In this document: positions 24,219 through 32,601 of the stretch, piece after piece
Layout of the letters: each line of letters opens with the position of its first letter
Numbering within the stretch: the first letter of the stretch is position 1
Virus record (IMG/VR): IMGVR_UViG_3300029923_000036
Location: 1-44,473 of that record
Length of the DNA: 44,473 bases
From: a virus
Reading direction: 5' to 3' (one strand)
Notes under the pieces: model-generated
What the model was told of the DNA's origin: nothing
Database searches by the model: none
Seen by the model: only the letters and a program-made list of their open reading frames with translations
Translations under genes and position numbers: made by a program

Positions 24219-24304
24219 ACGAAAAGTTTTTCGTGAATCAATAATTCTCTATTGTATTAATATTTATTATATGGATATGTATTATATTTAATATATATTG
24301 TTAC

Positions 24305-24425
24305 GGTACAGTACAGGACTACTTTTCGTACAAATTAATTTCAAAATGTACAAAAAGTCGGTCAGTAATTTTTAATAAAGTACAAAAACCAGTCCTGTAA
24401 AATTTAGATATGTACAAAAAGTAGG
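24305..24425. repeat. GTACAAAA repeat cluster with inverted repeats
   Basis: GTACAAA(A) occurs at 24328, 24348, 24380 and 24412 (spacing 20, 32, 32), with an inverted copy ACTTTTCGTAC at 24321-24331. TACAGGACT (24312-24320) and AGTCCTGTA (24391-24399) form a perfect 9-bp inverted repeat. It lies between the initiator-like gene and the T5orf172-type gene, and may be binding sites for either product. Confidence 0.6.
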
Positions 24426-24428
24426 AAT

Positions 24429-24458
24429 TTGACAGTTTTAGTTAAAATAAAATATGAA
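24429..24458 (+). promoter_or_regulatory. Promoter of the T5orf172-type gene
   Basis: -35 TTGACA (24429-24434), 18-nt spacer, -10 TATGAA (24453-24458), directly after the GTACAAAA cluster, which could act as its operator. Confidence 0.45.
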
Positions 24459-24475
24459 AAGGAGATTTTATAAAA

Positions 24476-25360
24476 ATGAATAAAACAGAATACAAATTAC
24501 ATTATAATAATTTTGAAGAATTAAAAGTAAAAGGTGTTTATTTGATAAAGAATAAAGATAATGATAAATTAAAAATAGGTATAACCAATAATTTAATGAG
24601 AAGGTTAAGTGAAATAAAAAAGAGTTTTCAATTTTGTGGAGTAATTCCAGAGTTAGATATAGAATGTTATATTGAATATAAACATAATCTAGAATTAGAA
24701 CAATATTTACATAAAGAATTAAAGGAATATAATTATCAGAATGAATGGTTTAGTATTGATAATATAGATATAGTATTAGAAAAATTAAATGATTTTAAAT
24801 ATGAAAAAGAACTCAAAGAAATTAAACCATTAATTAAAGAAAATTTTAATATACCTGAAGAAAATAATATAGATAAATTTATGGTAAAATCAATGAAATA
24901 CTATTTATATAACCATTATGAGTGGCATGACTGTAAGAATTATACAAGATATAGTATTTATATAAAATGTAATGGAGACGAGTGGACGGCATGTAGTATG
25001 ATAGATGATATACAAGGAGATATATTTCATGATTGGAATTATTTCACGCATTGTTATGAAAAAGAACGTTATAATAAATTTGATGCTAGTGATGAATTAA
25101 TAGATAAATTCAAAGAGTTAAATACTAACGCAATAATAAAAACAGAAAATGGAAATATAAATAGTTTAGAAGATCACTTTATACAAAAGTATAATAATTA
25201 TTTATCAAATACATTAACCGATATTAAAGATTATATAAATAATACAGACGTTGAAATAGAGAATACATATGATATATCATTGAAAAGAGTTAAATTAGAA
25301 GAAAAAATTGAATATCTAATTAATAGAATGAAAACCATTAAAGAAAACTTAAGCATGTAA
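24476..25360 (+). CDS. GIY-YIG-like protein of T5orf172/MUG113 type (3)
   Basis: 294 residues. Residues 18-95 have the T5orf172 variant of the GIY-YIG fold: GVYLIKNKDNDKLKIGITN, then MRRLSEIKKS and LELEQYLHKELKEY, ending NEWFSI. The YIG tyrosine is replaced by KIG, as usual in this subfamily. The C-terminal half has a tryptophan/tyrosine-rich region (about 140-190) and a coiled-coil-like end. T5orf172 domains occur in phage proteins of uncertain role, some with DNA-binding domains. ATG 24476 follows AAAAGGAG. Confidence 0.72.
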   Translation: MNKTEYKLHYNNFEELKVKGVYLIKNKDNDKLKIGITNNLMRRLSEIKKSFQFCGVIPELDIECYIEYKHNLELEQYLHKELKEYNYQNEWFSIDNIDIVLEKLNDFKYEKELKEIKPLIKENFNIPEENNIDKFMVKSMKYYLYNHYEWHDCKNYTRYSIYIKCNGDEWTACSMIDDIQGDIFHDWNYFTHCYEKERYNKFDASDELIDKFKELNTNAIIKTENGNINSLEDHFIQKYNNYLSNTLTDIKDYINNTDVEIENTYDISLKRVKLEEKIEYLINRMKTIKENLSM

Positions 25361-25408
25361 CAAATTAATGTATAAAATGTTGACACAAAACCCAAAATAT
25401 GTTAGAAT
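25359..25408 (+). promoter_or_regulatory. Promoter with 18-nt upstream element
   Basis: AACAAATTAATGTATAAA (25359-25376), 3 nt, -35 TTGACA (25380-25385), exactly 17 nt, -10 TAGAAT (25403-25408). The element overlaps the stop of the preceding gene. It serves the small genes from 25494. Confidence 0.7.
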
Positions 25409-25493
25409 AATATTATGGACAAGATAGTAGATATTTACTTGATTTCCAAAATGATAATAAATTAATATAAAGATAATAAAGGAGGTGAGAGTT

Positions 25494-25700
25494 ATGAATA
25501 ATGTAATAAAGTTTGCATCATTTAAGTCAAGAAAGGTTGAAGTAGATTTATATGAAACTAAATTAGCTAGATTTTGTGAGTTAAAGCCAAAGAACTTTAG
25601 TGATACTTTTGAAGGAAATGAAGAAATTGAGTTTGAAAATCTATATAACTGGTTGCAAATACATAAAAAGAACGAAAAACAAAGCAGAATGGCAAATTAA
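25494..25700 (+). CDS. Hypothetical protein, 68 aa
   Basis: ATG 25494 follows AAAGGAGGTGAG. The product begins MNNVIKFASFKSRKVEVDLY and has a charged, aromatic C-terminal helix. No known family. It is the first gene behind the 25359-25408 promoter; a further copy of the 18-nt element (25702-25719, AATAAAATAATGTATAAA) follows immediately after its stop. Confidence 0.55.
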   Translation: MNNVIKFASFKSRKVEVDLYETKLARFCELKPKNFSDTFEGNEEIEFENLYNWLQIHKKNEKQSRMAN

Positions 25701-25751
25701 TAATAAAATAATGTATAAATAAAAAATAATAAAGAAGGATGGTAAAAGAAA

Positions 25752-25973
25752 ATGACTGAAAACGGACAACCAAGCAAAAGAGAACAACATATGGATTTCG
25801 GAGGGAACATTGTTTATAGGAAATATAGGATATGGGAAGAAAATACAGAAAGAAAAGATACTTCTTACATATATGAGGACGATTTTGACATAAAAGAAAG
25901 GATGGAGGCTATTGAATGGGAAGAACAGTATAAGAAGAAGTGTCAAAAGATGCTAGATGAAAATAATAAATAA
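25752..25973 (+). CDS. Hypothetical protein, 73 aa
   Basis: A very charged protein (MTENGQPSKREQHMDFGGNI, later acidic DDFDIKERMEAIEWEEQYKK) ending in a coiled-coil-like helix. No membrane segment or metal site. The start follows AAGAAGGATGG. A variant of the 18-nt element is 33 nt upstream. Function unknown. Confidence 0.55.
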   Translation: MTENGQPSKREQHMDFGGNIVYRKYRIWEENTERKDTSYIYEDDFDIKERMEAIEWEEQYKKKCQKMLDENNK

Positions 25974-26126
25974 TACATATTGAATATAAATAAATAGTAC
26001 ATAAGTTATTCTAAAATTAAGAAGTGATGAACGAGTAATAAAATTGCACCTTGAAATAAGTAAGGGTTATTATTACTAATAAGTTCATTAATAAAAAGTA
26101 AGTCAAAATTGATATGGAGGGATAAA

Positions 26127-26579
26127 ATGAATAGATATATAGGTCAGTATAGAACAGTTTGCGAATTTGACCAATCTACACTAAAACCCAATAAGGAGAA
26201 TACATATATTTACTGTAATGGTGAAGGATCAATATGGAGAAGAAGTGAAGATATATTAGTTTACACCAGAGAAAAGAAGGGTATATCAAACATACTAATA
26301 GAAAATTTAAATAAACTAGGAGTAGAAATAATATCTGATGAAAGTACAAGAGAAGATATTCAATTAGTTTTTAATGAAGGAGATTTAGGTGTAGTTGCAA
26401 CATATTTTAAGGCTAGAGAAAGTGGTACAAACATTAATCCTTGGTCAAGGAAGAATCTAAATCTATTTAAATGGTTCAAAAATAACAAACAAAAGTACAT
26501 AGACAATGGATATTATAAAGTTAGCGAGGAATTAACTGATGAAGAAAAAGAGATATTTAGACAAAGGTTTAATAAGTAG
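26127..26579 (+). CDS. Hypothetical protein, 150 aa
   Basis: I take ATG 26127 after GGAGGG rather than the in-frame start 18 nt earlier. The sequence is alpha/beta: MNRYIGQYRTVCEFDQSTL, a short beta region with CNGEGSIWRRSEDILVY, a helix (GISNILIENLNKLGVEII) and an aromatic C-terminal helix. No family recognised. It is a single gene between two gene-poor stretches. Confidence 0.6.
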   Translation: MNRYIGQYRTVCEFDQSTLKPNKENTYIYCNGEGSIWRRSEDILVYTREKKGISNILIENLNKLGVEIISDESTREDIQLVFNEGDLGVVATYFKARESGTNINPWSRKNLNLFKWFKNNKQKYIDNGYYKVSEELTDEEKEIFRQRFNK

Positions 26580-26976
26580 TCATGTATATAATTTTAAAGG
26601 AGAAAATGAGATAGTTTTGGGTTTAATTTAAGTTTTAGAGTGGACAAGGTAGAATAAGTCTAGTTGATAATTTAAATTAAAATAAAGCCTAAAGTATTGA
26701 TTTAAGTAAATATTTTATTAATTGTATTAGTTTGAGTTATATTTAAGAATTAAAAAGAGAGTAATGCAATTTATCGTTAATCTGACTGGAATGGAAATTA
26801 GAGTCAAAAGTATGTCAAAAAGTCCTTTAAAATTATATAGGGAGTGAGTATGTAAAGAGTGTTATAATAAATTAATTTATAAATAACAGAATAAATTGCG
26901 TGTTTTATTGGAAATTTAAAAGAGAAATAAAGGAGAAAAATGACAATATATTAATATAAATAAGTGAGGTGACGGA
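26580..26976. other. Gene-free stretch upstream of the RNA polymerase gene
   Basis: About 400 bases without a credible gene. It holds one copy of the 18-nt element (26866-26883, AATAAATTAATTTATAAA) about 95 nt before the polymerase start, without a recognisable -35/-10 at the usual distance. No stable hairpin or RNA gene stands out. Confidence 0.5.
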
Positions 26977-28623
26977 ATGTCTAAACAATTATCTAATCAG
27001 AAGAATATACTTAAAATACATACAAAAAGACTAAGAAAAAATAATTGGAGTTTAGACTTAGCATTGGAAGAAGCTAAAAAAAATAAAGAAGTTATTCAAC
27101 TAGGAGATAGCCAAACTCTAAGATTTATTAATGAAATATTGGAAATAGAAAATCAAGATGAACAAATTAACAAAATAAAAGAAGAAATAAAGGAACTTGA
27201 AAAATTAGATAACTCCATAGAAAATAGAAAAAAAATAAAAGAATTAAATAAAAAGAAAAATGGATTGAAATTTAATCAAGATTATTTATGTTTGGTTATA
27301 GATAAAATTGGAGATTTTGATAAATGTAATAGAAGATGTAGTTTCTTTGTAAATGGGAAACAATTTGTAAGATTATTAGGAACTACAGGTGGAATAAAAA
27401 ACGAAACTATAGTATACGTTAGTAGAGATGTATTTGACCAATTACATAAAAAATTGGATAATGGTAGAGATTTAGATAAACCTTTAGTTCCAGCTAAATT
27501 AGAAGCATATAAAGCATTATCTTGTAGTATGAGTGTTCCAGTTAGAGATCCAAAAAGCATATTGGTAGTAGATGATTGCATAACTCATTTCAAAGAAGAT
27601 ATAATACAAATAGATGATTCTAAAGGAGAAAGACCAGTTTTAGAAATAATAAAAGATTTTGATGTTGAATTAATTGATAGTGATGGTTATGGTCTTATAT
27701 CTCCACAATTAAGTAAGTTATGGGGAGTAGATATTAAAGAATGTGAATTAAAAGACAAATTTGTACCAACAGGTTTTTGTATTAGAAATGCTTTTACTAA
27801 GGGAATGGTTTTTACATTTGATTTTAAGAGATTTGCAAAACAAATAGCACATAAAAAAATAGTTAAAGATGTGTGGGGGCAAGAGAGAAATATAAATAAA
27901 GTTGATTTAATATTAACTACTTCCATGCTTAAATTATGGGACAGTTATGAATCATTAGAACACTATTTAGCTTGTTGCAAAGAAAATGAATGGACTTTTA
28001 GTATTACAAAAATGTGTCCAAAAGAATTAGAAAATGAAAGAACATTAAATTATCAATTTTTACAGTCTTTTAAACTTAATGATGAAGATATTAAAGAATT
28101 AATTAAACCAACTGTAGATAGTATCAAAGACAGTTTAACAATGGACTATGCAAAAACATTACTATTCCTAAAGGGAACTAAATTGAATGATAAAAACTCA
28201 TTTGTTGGAGAAGATGATTATGTTAAAGCGTTAATGGTTGATGAAGAATTATTAAATGATCCTTATATACAAGATAGAGTATATAATATGCGAAAGAAAC
28301 GTATTCAAGATGCAAAAGTTGGTGTTTTAAATATGCAAGGATGCTATGCTATAATATCTGGCGACCCCTATTCACTATGTCAAAGTATATTTGGTTTAGA
28401 TGTAACAGGATTACTAAAAGCCGATGAATTATATAGTAAATATTGGTCAGATAAGAACAGTAAAGAAATAATAGCTTTTAGAGCACCTATGACATGTCAT
28501 AATAATATAAGAAAATTACAAGTAACATCTACAGAAGAAATGCAACAATGGTATAAGTATATGAAAACATGCTTGATACTAAATTCATGGGACACCACAA
28601 CTCATGCTGAGAACGGTGCCTGA
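26977..28623 (+). CDS. YonO/QDE-1-like RNA polymerase, N-terminal part
   Basis: 548 residues ending at UGA 28621-28623. It matches the bacterial and phage proteins annotated as RNA-dependent RNA polymerase, relatives of SPbeta YonO and fungal QDE-1, single-chain enzymes with two double-psi barrels. Signature stretches include KGMVFTFDFKRFAK (about 275), VDLILTTSMLKLWDSYESLE, ISGDPYSLCQSIFGLDVTG (about 460-480), FRAPMTCHNNIRK and WDTTTHAENGA at the very end. The catalytic DxDxD motif is missing from this frame but is encoded at once in the +1 frame: skipping the U of UGA gives NGA-DKDSDAF. So the reading frame breaks inside the active site. ATG 26977 follows GTGAGGTGACGG. Confidence 0.85.
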   Translation: MSKQLSNQKNILKIHTKRLRKNNWSLDLALEEAKKNKEVIQLGDSQTLRFINEILEIENQDEQINKIKEEIKELEKLDNSIENRKKIKELNKKKNGLKFNQDYLCLVIDKIGDFDKCNRRCSFFVNGKQFVRLLGTTGGIKNETIVYVSRDVFDQLHKKLDNGRDLDKPLVPAKLEAYKALSCSMSVPVRDPKSILVVDDCITHFKEDIIQIDDSKGERPVLEIIKDFDVELIDSDGYGLISPQLSKLWGVDIKECELKDKFVPTGFCIRNAFTKGMVFTFDFKRFAKQIAHKKIVKDVWGQERNINKVDLILTTSMLKLWDSYESLEHYLACCKENEWTFSITKMCPKELENERTLNYQFLQSFKLNDEDIKELIKPTVDSIKDSLTMDYAKTLLFLKGTKLNDKNSFVGEDDYVKALMVDEELLNDPYIQDRVYNMRKKRIQDAKVGVLNMQGCYAIISGDPYSLCQSIFGLDVTGLLKADELYSKYWSDKNSKEIIAFRAPMTCHNNIRKLQVTSTEEMQQWYKYMKTCLILNSWDTTTHAENGA

Positions 28624-29767
28624 CAAAGATTCAGATGCATTTATTACCACAGATAATCCAGTTCTATTGAGAACGTATGAAAAATTGTTGGCTATATTTT
28701 GTGTTCAAAAATCAGCACAAAAAATTAAAGTCACTGAAAAAAGTCTTATTAAAGCAAACAAAGATGGTTTCGGAGATGATATAGGTACAACTACAAATAG
28801 AATAACTGAAATGTTTGATATATTAGCTAAGTTTAAAGAAGACTCATTAGAATATAAGGAATTAATGTATCGTATAATGTGTGGACAACATTATCAACAA
28901 TGTGCGATAGATAAAATCAAGGGCATAAAATCTAATCCTATGCCTAAAGAATGGTATGATTCAAGAGTAAATAGGATTAAAGTAGATACTAATACAGGAG
29001 AAATATTGGATAATGAAGAAATTATAAAATTAAAAGAGTTTAATACAAAAATTGTAGCTGATAAAAAACCATATTTCTTTATATACATATATCCTCAATT
29101 AAAAAATTCATATGATAAATTTATAAAAGAAACTGAAAATAAATGTATTACTCAGTTTGGAATTTCATTAAATGAATTATTCAAAAAGAAGAATAAAAAT
29201 GAGATAGAAGAAAGTTTCATAAAATATTACAACTTAAAAAATCCAGTTAGTAATAATAATTGTGTAATGAATAAAATATGCAGAGAAATAGAAAGAGAGT
29301 TTAAAGGAATTAAAAACAAATTAAACAAAACAAAGTTTGATTATACTGTTTTAAAAACAGATGAAAAATACACAAAGAATACTTATAATAAAATAAAAAT
29401 CATATATGAAGAATACATGATTGAGTTGTCACAATTTAAAATGTTGTCTAAAAAGAATAGAGTAGGTAAAGAAGATAAAAACGATGGAATGATAATATTA
29501 AAACAAAACTTCAAAGAAAAATGTCAAGAAGAATGTATTAATAAAGATGAACTTTGCAATATATTAGTTGATATGTGTTATAATACTGAAAAATCTAAAC
29601 AATTCGTTTGGGATATGTGTGGTAATCAAATAATAAATAATTTATTACATAAAAATAATTTCATTATTAACTATCCTGAATTAGATAATATTAATGGAGA
29701 TGTAGAATTTGGTGGAGAAAACTTTATTCTAAATACTATTGAAATAAAGAAAGGAGAAGATAAATAA
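28604..29767 (+). CDS. YonO/QDE-1-like RNA polymerase, C-terminal part (+1 frame)
   Basis: 387 residues as an open frame, overlapping the N-terminal part by 20 nt. It opens with the catalytic motif (PDKDSDAF, Asp residues at 7, 9 and 11; DKDGD in relatives), then TTDNPVLLRTYEK, FGDDIGTTTNRITEMFDIL, YRIMCGQHYQQCAIDKIKG and MPKEWYDSR, all in the order of an intact polymerase. The nominal ATG 28604 has no ribosome binding site (ACCACAACTC precedes it), so independent translation is unlikely. Most likely the part is joined by +1 frameshifting at GCC UGA C, or the gene is broken. Its end overlaps the next gene by 1 nt (TAATG). Confidence 0.82.
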   Translation: MLRTVPDKDSDAFITTDNPVLLRTYEKLLAIFCVQKSAQKIKVTEKSLIKANKDGFGDDIGTTTNRITEMFDILAKFKEDSLEYKELMYRIMCGQHYQQCAIDKIKGIKSNPMPKEWYDSRVNRIKVDTNTGEILDNEEIIKLKEFNTKIVADKKPYFFIYIYPQLKNSYDKFIKETENKCITQFGISLNELFKKKNKNEIEESFIKYYNLKNPVSNNNCVMNKICREIEREFKGIKNKLNKTKFDYTVLKTDEKYTKNTYNKIKIIYEEYMIELSQFKMLSKKNRVGKEDKNDGMIILKQNFKEKCQEECINKDELCNILVDMCYNTEKSKQFVWDMCGNQIINNLLHKNNFIINYPELDNINGDVEFGGENFILNTIEIKKGEDK

Positions 29768-30555
29768 TGAAATTAGAATTAAATGAAAATAGTAAAATAA
29801 AAACAATATTAGAAGAAGGTATAGTATCAGATAAACCAAGTGAAACTATTAACTTATTGGCTAGACATTATAATAAGCAGAGTATGAATCAAGAGCAAAT
29901 AGTACAAGCAATAAATAAATTTATGATAAAAAATGATTCTAGTAAGTATAATAGTGTTACTTGGGAAGATTTAGTCGAAGGAATAGTAAAGACAGTTATA
30001 AAAAATAATAATGATTTAATAGAGGTAAAAGAAGTTAAGATGACTAAATCAGAAATAGAATATATTAAATCATTAGAAAACGAGAAAATGCAAAAATTAA
30101 TCTTTACATATTTAGTGTATGCTAAAATATTCAATCAAATAAATTCTAAAAATAAGAATTGGGTTAAAGGAGAATGTAGGAATGAAGTATTTAAAGACGC
30201 AGATATAAAAGAGACTGGGAAGGAACAATTAAAAACAATACATAAGTTAGTTAGTCTTGAAGTATTAAAGATAGCTAAAAATATAACAAATAATAGTGTT
30301 AATTTAGATAATGTAATTAATGATAATAGTGAAGCAGAGTTAATAATAAACGATTTTAGAGAATTAGGATTACAATGGCTTAGATATATAGGTATAAAAG
30401 GTGTGTGTAGTTGTAGTGAATGTGGAACGCTATTTAAAAAGAAGTCTCCTAATAGTAAACAAAAAGTTTGCAACATATGTGCAAAAAATATAAAGAATGA
30501 ACAGAATAAAGGTTATTATCATAATTTAGGAAAATGTAAAACAACGTCTAAGTAA
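29767..30555 (+). CDS. Zinc-finger protein coupled to the RNA polymerase gene, 262 aa
   Basis: The start ATG shares a base with the stop of the polymerase C-part (TAATG) and follows AAAGGAG, so the two are translationally coupled. Residues 1-200 are helical and Lys/Asn/Glu-rich with no motif I know. The C-terminus carries a zinc ribbon: C-S-C-S-E-C (about 215-220), then KQKVCNICAKNIKN with a C-x2-C, and a final CKT. A polymerase-associated nucleic acid-binding factor is a reasonable inference from the coupling, not from homology. Confidence 0.65.
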   Translation: MKLELNENSKIKTILEEGIVSDKPSETINLLARHYNKQSMNQEQIVQAINKFMIKNDSSKYNSVTWEDLVEGIVKTVIKNNNDLIEVKEVKMTKSEIEYIKSLENEKMQKLIFTYLVYAKIFNQINSKNKNWVKGECRNEVFKDADIKETGKEQLKTIHKLVSLEVLKIAKNITNNSVNLDNVINDNSEAELIINDFRELGLQWLRYIGIKGVCSCSECGTLFKKKSPNSKQKVCNICAKNIKNEQNKGYYHNLGKCKTTSK

Positions 30556-30565
30556 GTAATATCAA

Positions 30566-30731
30566 CGCTTAACAGAGCTACCTCCAGTTTCCTATAGTGA
30601 TAGGATATAAGCGATATTATTCCTGTCAAATACTTTTAATTTTTTCATTTTTCCACATCTACCTTTATAATTATTTTAACTCTCTCCTGACATTGGCAAG
30701 GTACAAACAGGTATTCTTGCCTTGTTAGAGA
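30566..30731 (+). ncRNA. Structured leader or small RNA candidate
   Basis: Two nested hairpins: CGCTT (30566-30570) / AAGCG (30609-30613) enclosing CCTAT (30591-30595) / ATAGG (30600-30604); then TCTCT (30681-30685) / AGAGA (30727-30731) enclosing GGCAAG (30695-30700) / CTTGCC (30716-30721). The sequence between and around them is more GC-rich than its surroundings. It fills the 310-base gap after the zinc-finger gene. Neither hairpin has a T-run, so these are not plain terminators. Confidence 0.4.
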
Positions 30732-30772
30732 AAGAAAATATGATTGTGGTATGAATTGAATGGTAAAACAAA

Positions 30773-30790
30773 AATAAATTAATGTATAAA
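30773..30790 (+). promoter_or_regulatory. 18-nt element copy
   Basis: AATAAATTAATGTATAAA, exact consensus, 76 nt before the gene at 30866. A TTTAAAAT lies downstream, but no good -35 at the spacing seen elsewhere. Confidence 0.55.
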
Positions 30791-30865
30791 ACAATGCTTA
30801 ATTCAACTGAAAAGTTGTTTTAAAATAAGCGTGACTGCTGAAAACGTCACTAGGAGGAATTAACA

Positions 30866-31423
30866 ATGTATTGCAAAATATGTAAGAAAGAAAAATTAGA
30901 ACAAAAATTTTACAAAGGATTTAAAGAATGTAAAGATTGTTTAGAAGAGCATCTAAATAAATTACCTAATACCGTAGCTTATGAAAAAGTAAAAGATTTA
31001 TTACAAAATAATAACTATGTTGTTAATGAAGAATTGTTACATAGTATTTTCTTTAGCGATGAAGATACTATAAGAGGAAAAAATAATATTGGTAGATTAG
31101 GTCATTATTTAAAGGATATAAATAGTCTTCCACAATATAATAAATATAGAATTAAAGTTGTTGAAAAATCAGATATAGACTTTATAAATGATGATATTAA
31201 ACAATTAAAGAAGAATATAGAAAATGCAATTCAAAAAGAAGATTTCAATGCACATAATAAATGGATGAACTGTTTAAGAGATGCTATTGAGTTGAGAGAA
31301 ACATTACTAGGAGGTAGTAAATATACTATTAATCTAGGTACAATTAATGTTAATAGTAGTAGTGCTGAAGATCTTATGAATGAAATAATAAAATTAGCAG
31401 AAAAGAAAGTAAAATGTAATTAG
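30866..31423 (+). CDS. N-terminal zinc-finger protein (paralogue of the gene at 43892)
   Basis: 185 residues. The N-terminus MYCKICKKEKLEQKFYKG has C-x2-C, paired with C-K-D-C at 26-29 to make a treble-clef-like zinc finger, as in recombination endonuclease VII-type and phage terminase-associated proteins. A middle segment (NIGRLGHYLKDI, then LPQYNKY) aligns with SAIGFYFKDLGM and NRGSKYKD in the protein at 43892. The C-terminal helix is charged. DNA-binding in phage packaging or replication is the likely area, but the exact role is unknown. ATG 30866 follows TAGGAGG. Confidence 0.65.
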   Translation: MYCKICKKEKLEQKFYKGFKECKDCLEEHLNKLPNTVAYEKVKDLLQNNNYVVNEELLHSIFFSDEDTIRGKNNIGRLGHYLKDINSLPQYNKYRIKVVEKSDIDFINDDIKQLKKNIENAIQKEDFNAHNKWMNCLRDAIELRETLLGGSKYTINLGTINVNSSSAEDLMNEIIKLAEKKVKCN

Positions 31424-31492
31424 TAATTAAAACACGTTAAAATGTTTTAAAATATATTTTAGGTGGCGACTGACGCTAAGGAGATAATAAAT

Positions 31493-32017
31493 ATGACAAA
31501 TCAATTTTTAGAAAACGAGAAAATATCTTTAGAAGATAAAATTACAAAAGCTAGAGAAGGTAATAATGAAAATACATACAAGAATTTAATTCAAGCTTAT
31601 GAAAGAGTTTTAGAATTGATTAGAAAAGAAAATGTATGGACAGATATGTATTCACATTATAAATTGAAAATTGAAGATGAGTTTCAAGACGTAGTATCTA
31701 CGTGGAAGCAAAAGGGTGAAGACATCAAAGACCATAAGATTTATAAAATTGAAAAAGAAATAACAAATGATAATGAAAAAATAGGTATAGCATTAAAAAG
31801 TATGTTTGAAAAATATCAAAGTAATGAAACTAAAAAAGCAATTGAATCTATAATAAAACGTAAAATAGATGAAGATGAAAGTTTTTATGATGTATTAAAA
31901 TCTTTATCAAATGAATGGGATGATTTTACTGAAAACAATAAGAAAAATATTAGTAGAACAATTGCAGGAATAAGAAATGAAGATTGCTTTAAAGCATTAT
32001 TAGATAATTTAAAATAA
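31493..32017 (+). CDS. Hypothetical helical protein, 174 aa
   Basis: I use ATG 31493 (AAGGAG 7 nt before); an in-frame GTG 30 nt earlier lacks a site. The product is almost wholly helical and charged, with regular heptad-like stretches (MTNQFLENEKISLEDKI, EVTNDNEK-type linkers). No metal site, membrane segment or known domain. A scaffold- or coiled-coil-type structural role fits the composition only. Confidence 0.6.
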   Translation: MTNQFLENEKISLEDKITKAREGNNENTYKNLIQAYERVLELIRKENVWTDMYSHYKLKIEDEFQDVVSTWKQKGEDIKDHKIYKIEKEITNDNEKIGIALKSMFEKYQSNETKKAIESIIKRKIDEDESFYDVLKSLSNEWDDFTENNKKNISRTIAGIRNEDCFKALLDNLK

Positions 32018-32034
32018 AATATAACTTTTAAGAT

Positions 32035-32052
32035 AATAAATTAATGTATAAA
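32035..32052 (+). promoter_or_regulatory. 18-nt element copy with weak promoter
   Basis: AATAAATTAATGTATAAA, exact consensus, followed 3 nt later by a poor -35 (ATAGTA) and a TATAAA at 32080-32085. It precedes the HU gene. Confidence 0.55.
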
Positions 32053-32123
32053 CAAATAGTAAATATCCCTATTAAGGGTTATAAAATAAATTAAATTAGA
32101 GAGAAGAAAGAGGAGATTAAAAA

Positions 32124-32453
32124 ATGAGTAAAGTAAAAACAATTAAAAAGGACGAAATTTTAACAATTATTAAAGATGTATATGGATTCTCTACAAAGAA
32201 AGAAGCTGAAACTAGATTTTGTGATTTGGATTCTTTAATAGAAGTTATTTCAAGTAATTTAAATGCTGGAGAAAAGGTTAATATAGGAAAGTATTTAGTT
32301 TTAGAAAAGAAGCATGTGGAAGCTAAACCATCTAAGAACGGAGAAATGACTAGAGTAATTGATGGAGTTAATACAAAAGTACCTTATACTACAGAAGCTA
32401 AACCAGAACACGATGAAGTTAGACTAAAATCAACCAAACAGTTAAATAAATAA
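32124..32453 (+). CDS. HU/IHF-family DNA-binding protein
   Basis: 109 residues. IKKDEILTIIKDVYGFSTKK gives the N-terminal helices; GEKVNIGKYLVLEKKHVEAK (about 51-70) is the conserved HU beta-arm base; the arm carries PSKNG, and the end has KPEHDEVRLKSTKQLNK. Compared with the usual 90 residues it is about 20 longer, in the arm and tail. HU proteins bend DNA non-specifically and are common in large phages for DNA condensation. It is a single-gene unit, with an 18-nt element upstream and a strong terminator downstream, and so may be highly expressed. Confidence 0.85.
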   Translation: MSKVKTIKKDEILTIIKDVYGFSTKKEAETRFCDLDSLIEVISSNLNAGEKVNIGKYLVLEKKHVEAKPSKNGEMTRVIDGVNTKVPYTTEAKPEHDEVRLKSTKQLNK

Positions 32454-32467
32454 TAAATAGACCTTTG

Positions 32468-32500
32468 AGAAGGACTAGATTAGAAATAATTAGTCCTTCT
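32468..32500 (+). terminator. Rho-independent terminator
   Basis: Perfect 10-bp stem AGAAGGACTA (32468-32477) / TAGTCCTTCT (32491-32500) with a TTTTATATT tail, after the HU gene. Confidence 0.9.
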
Positions 32501-32601
32501 TTTTATATTAATCATAGAACTTATATTATTGTATAGGTTGTTAGTTAATATAAAACAAAAATATATACCGTATATATCGGTGGAGGGTTTGAGGGAGAAT
32601 T

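Noticed and set aside
24429-24458. Assigning the GTACAAAA cluster as a proven second origin
   Set aside because: No DnaA box is visible near it; it may equally be an operator, so it is listed only as a repeat cluster.
28604-29767. Independent second polymerase subunit gene
   Set aside because: No ribosome binding site before its ATG, and the frame junction restores one continuous active-site motif, so a single gene with a frame break fits better.
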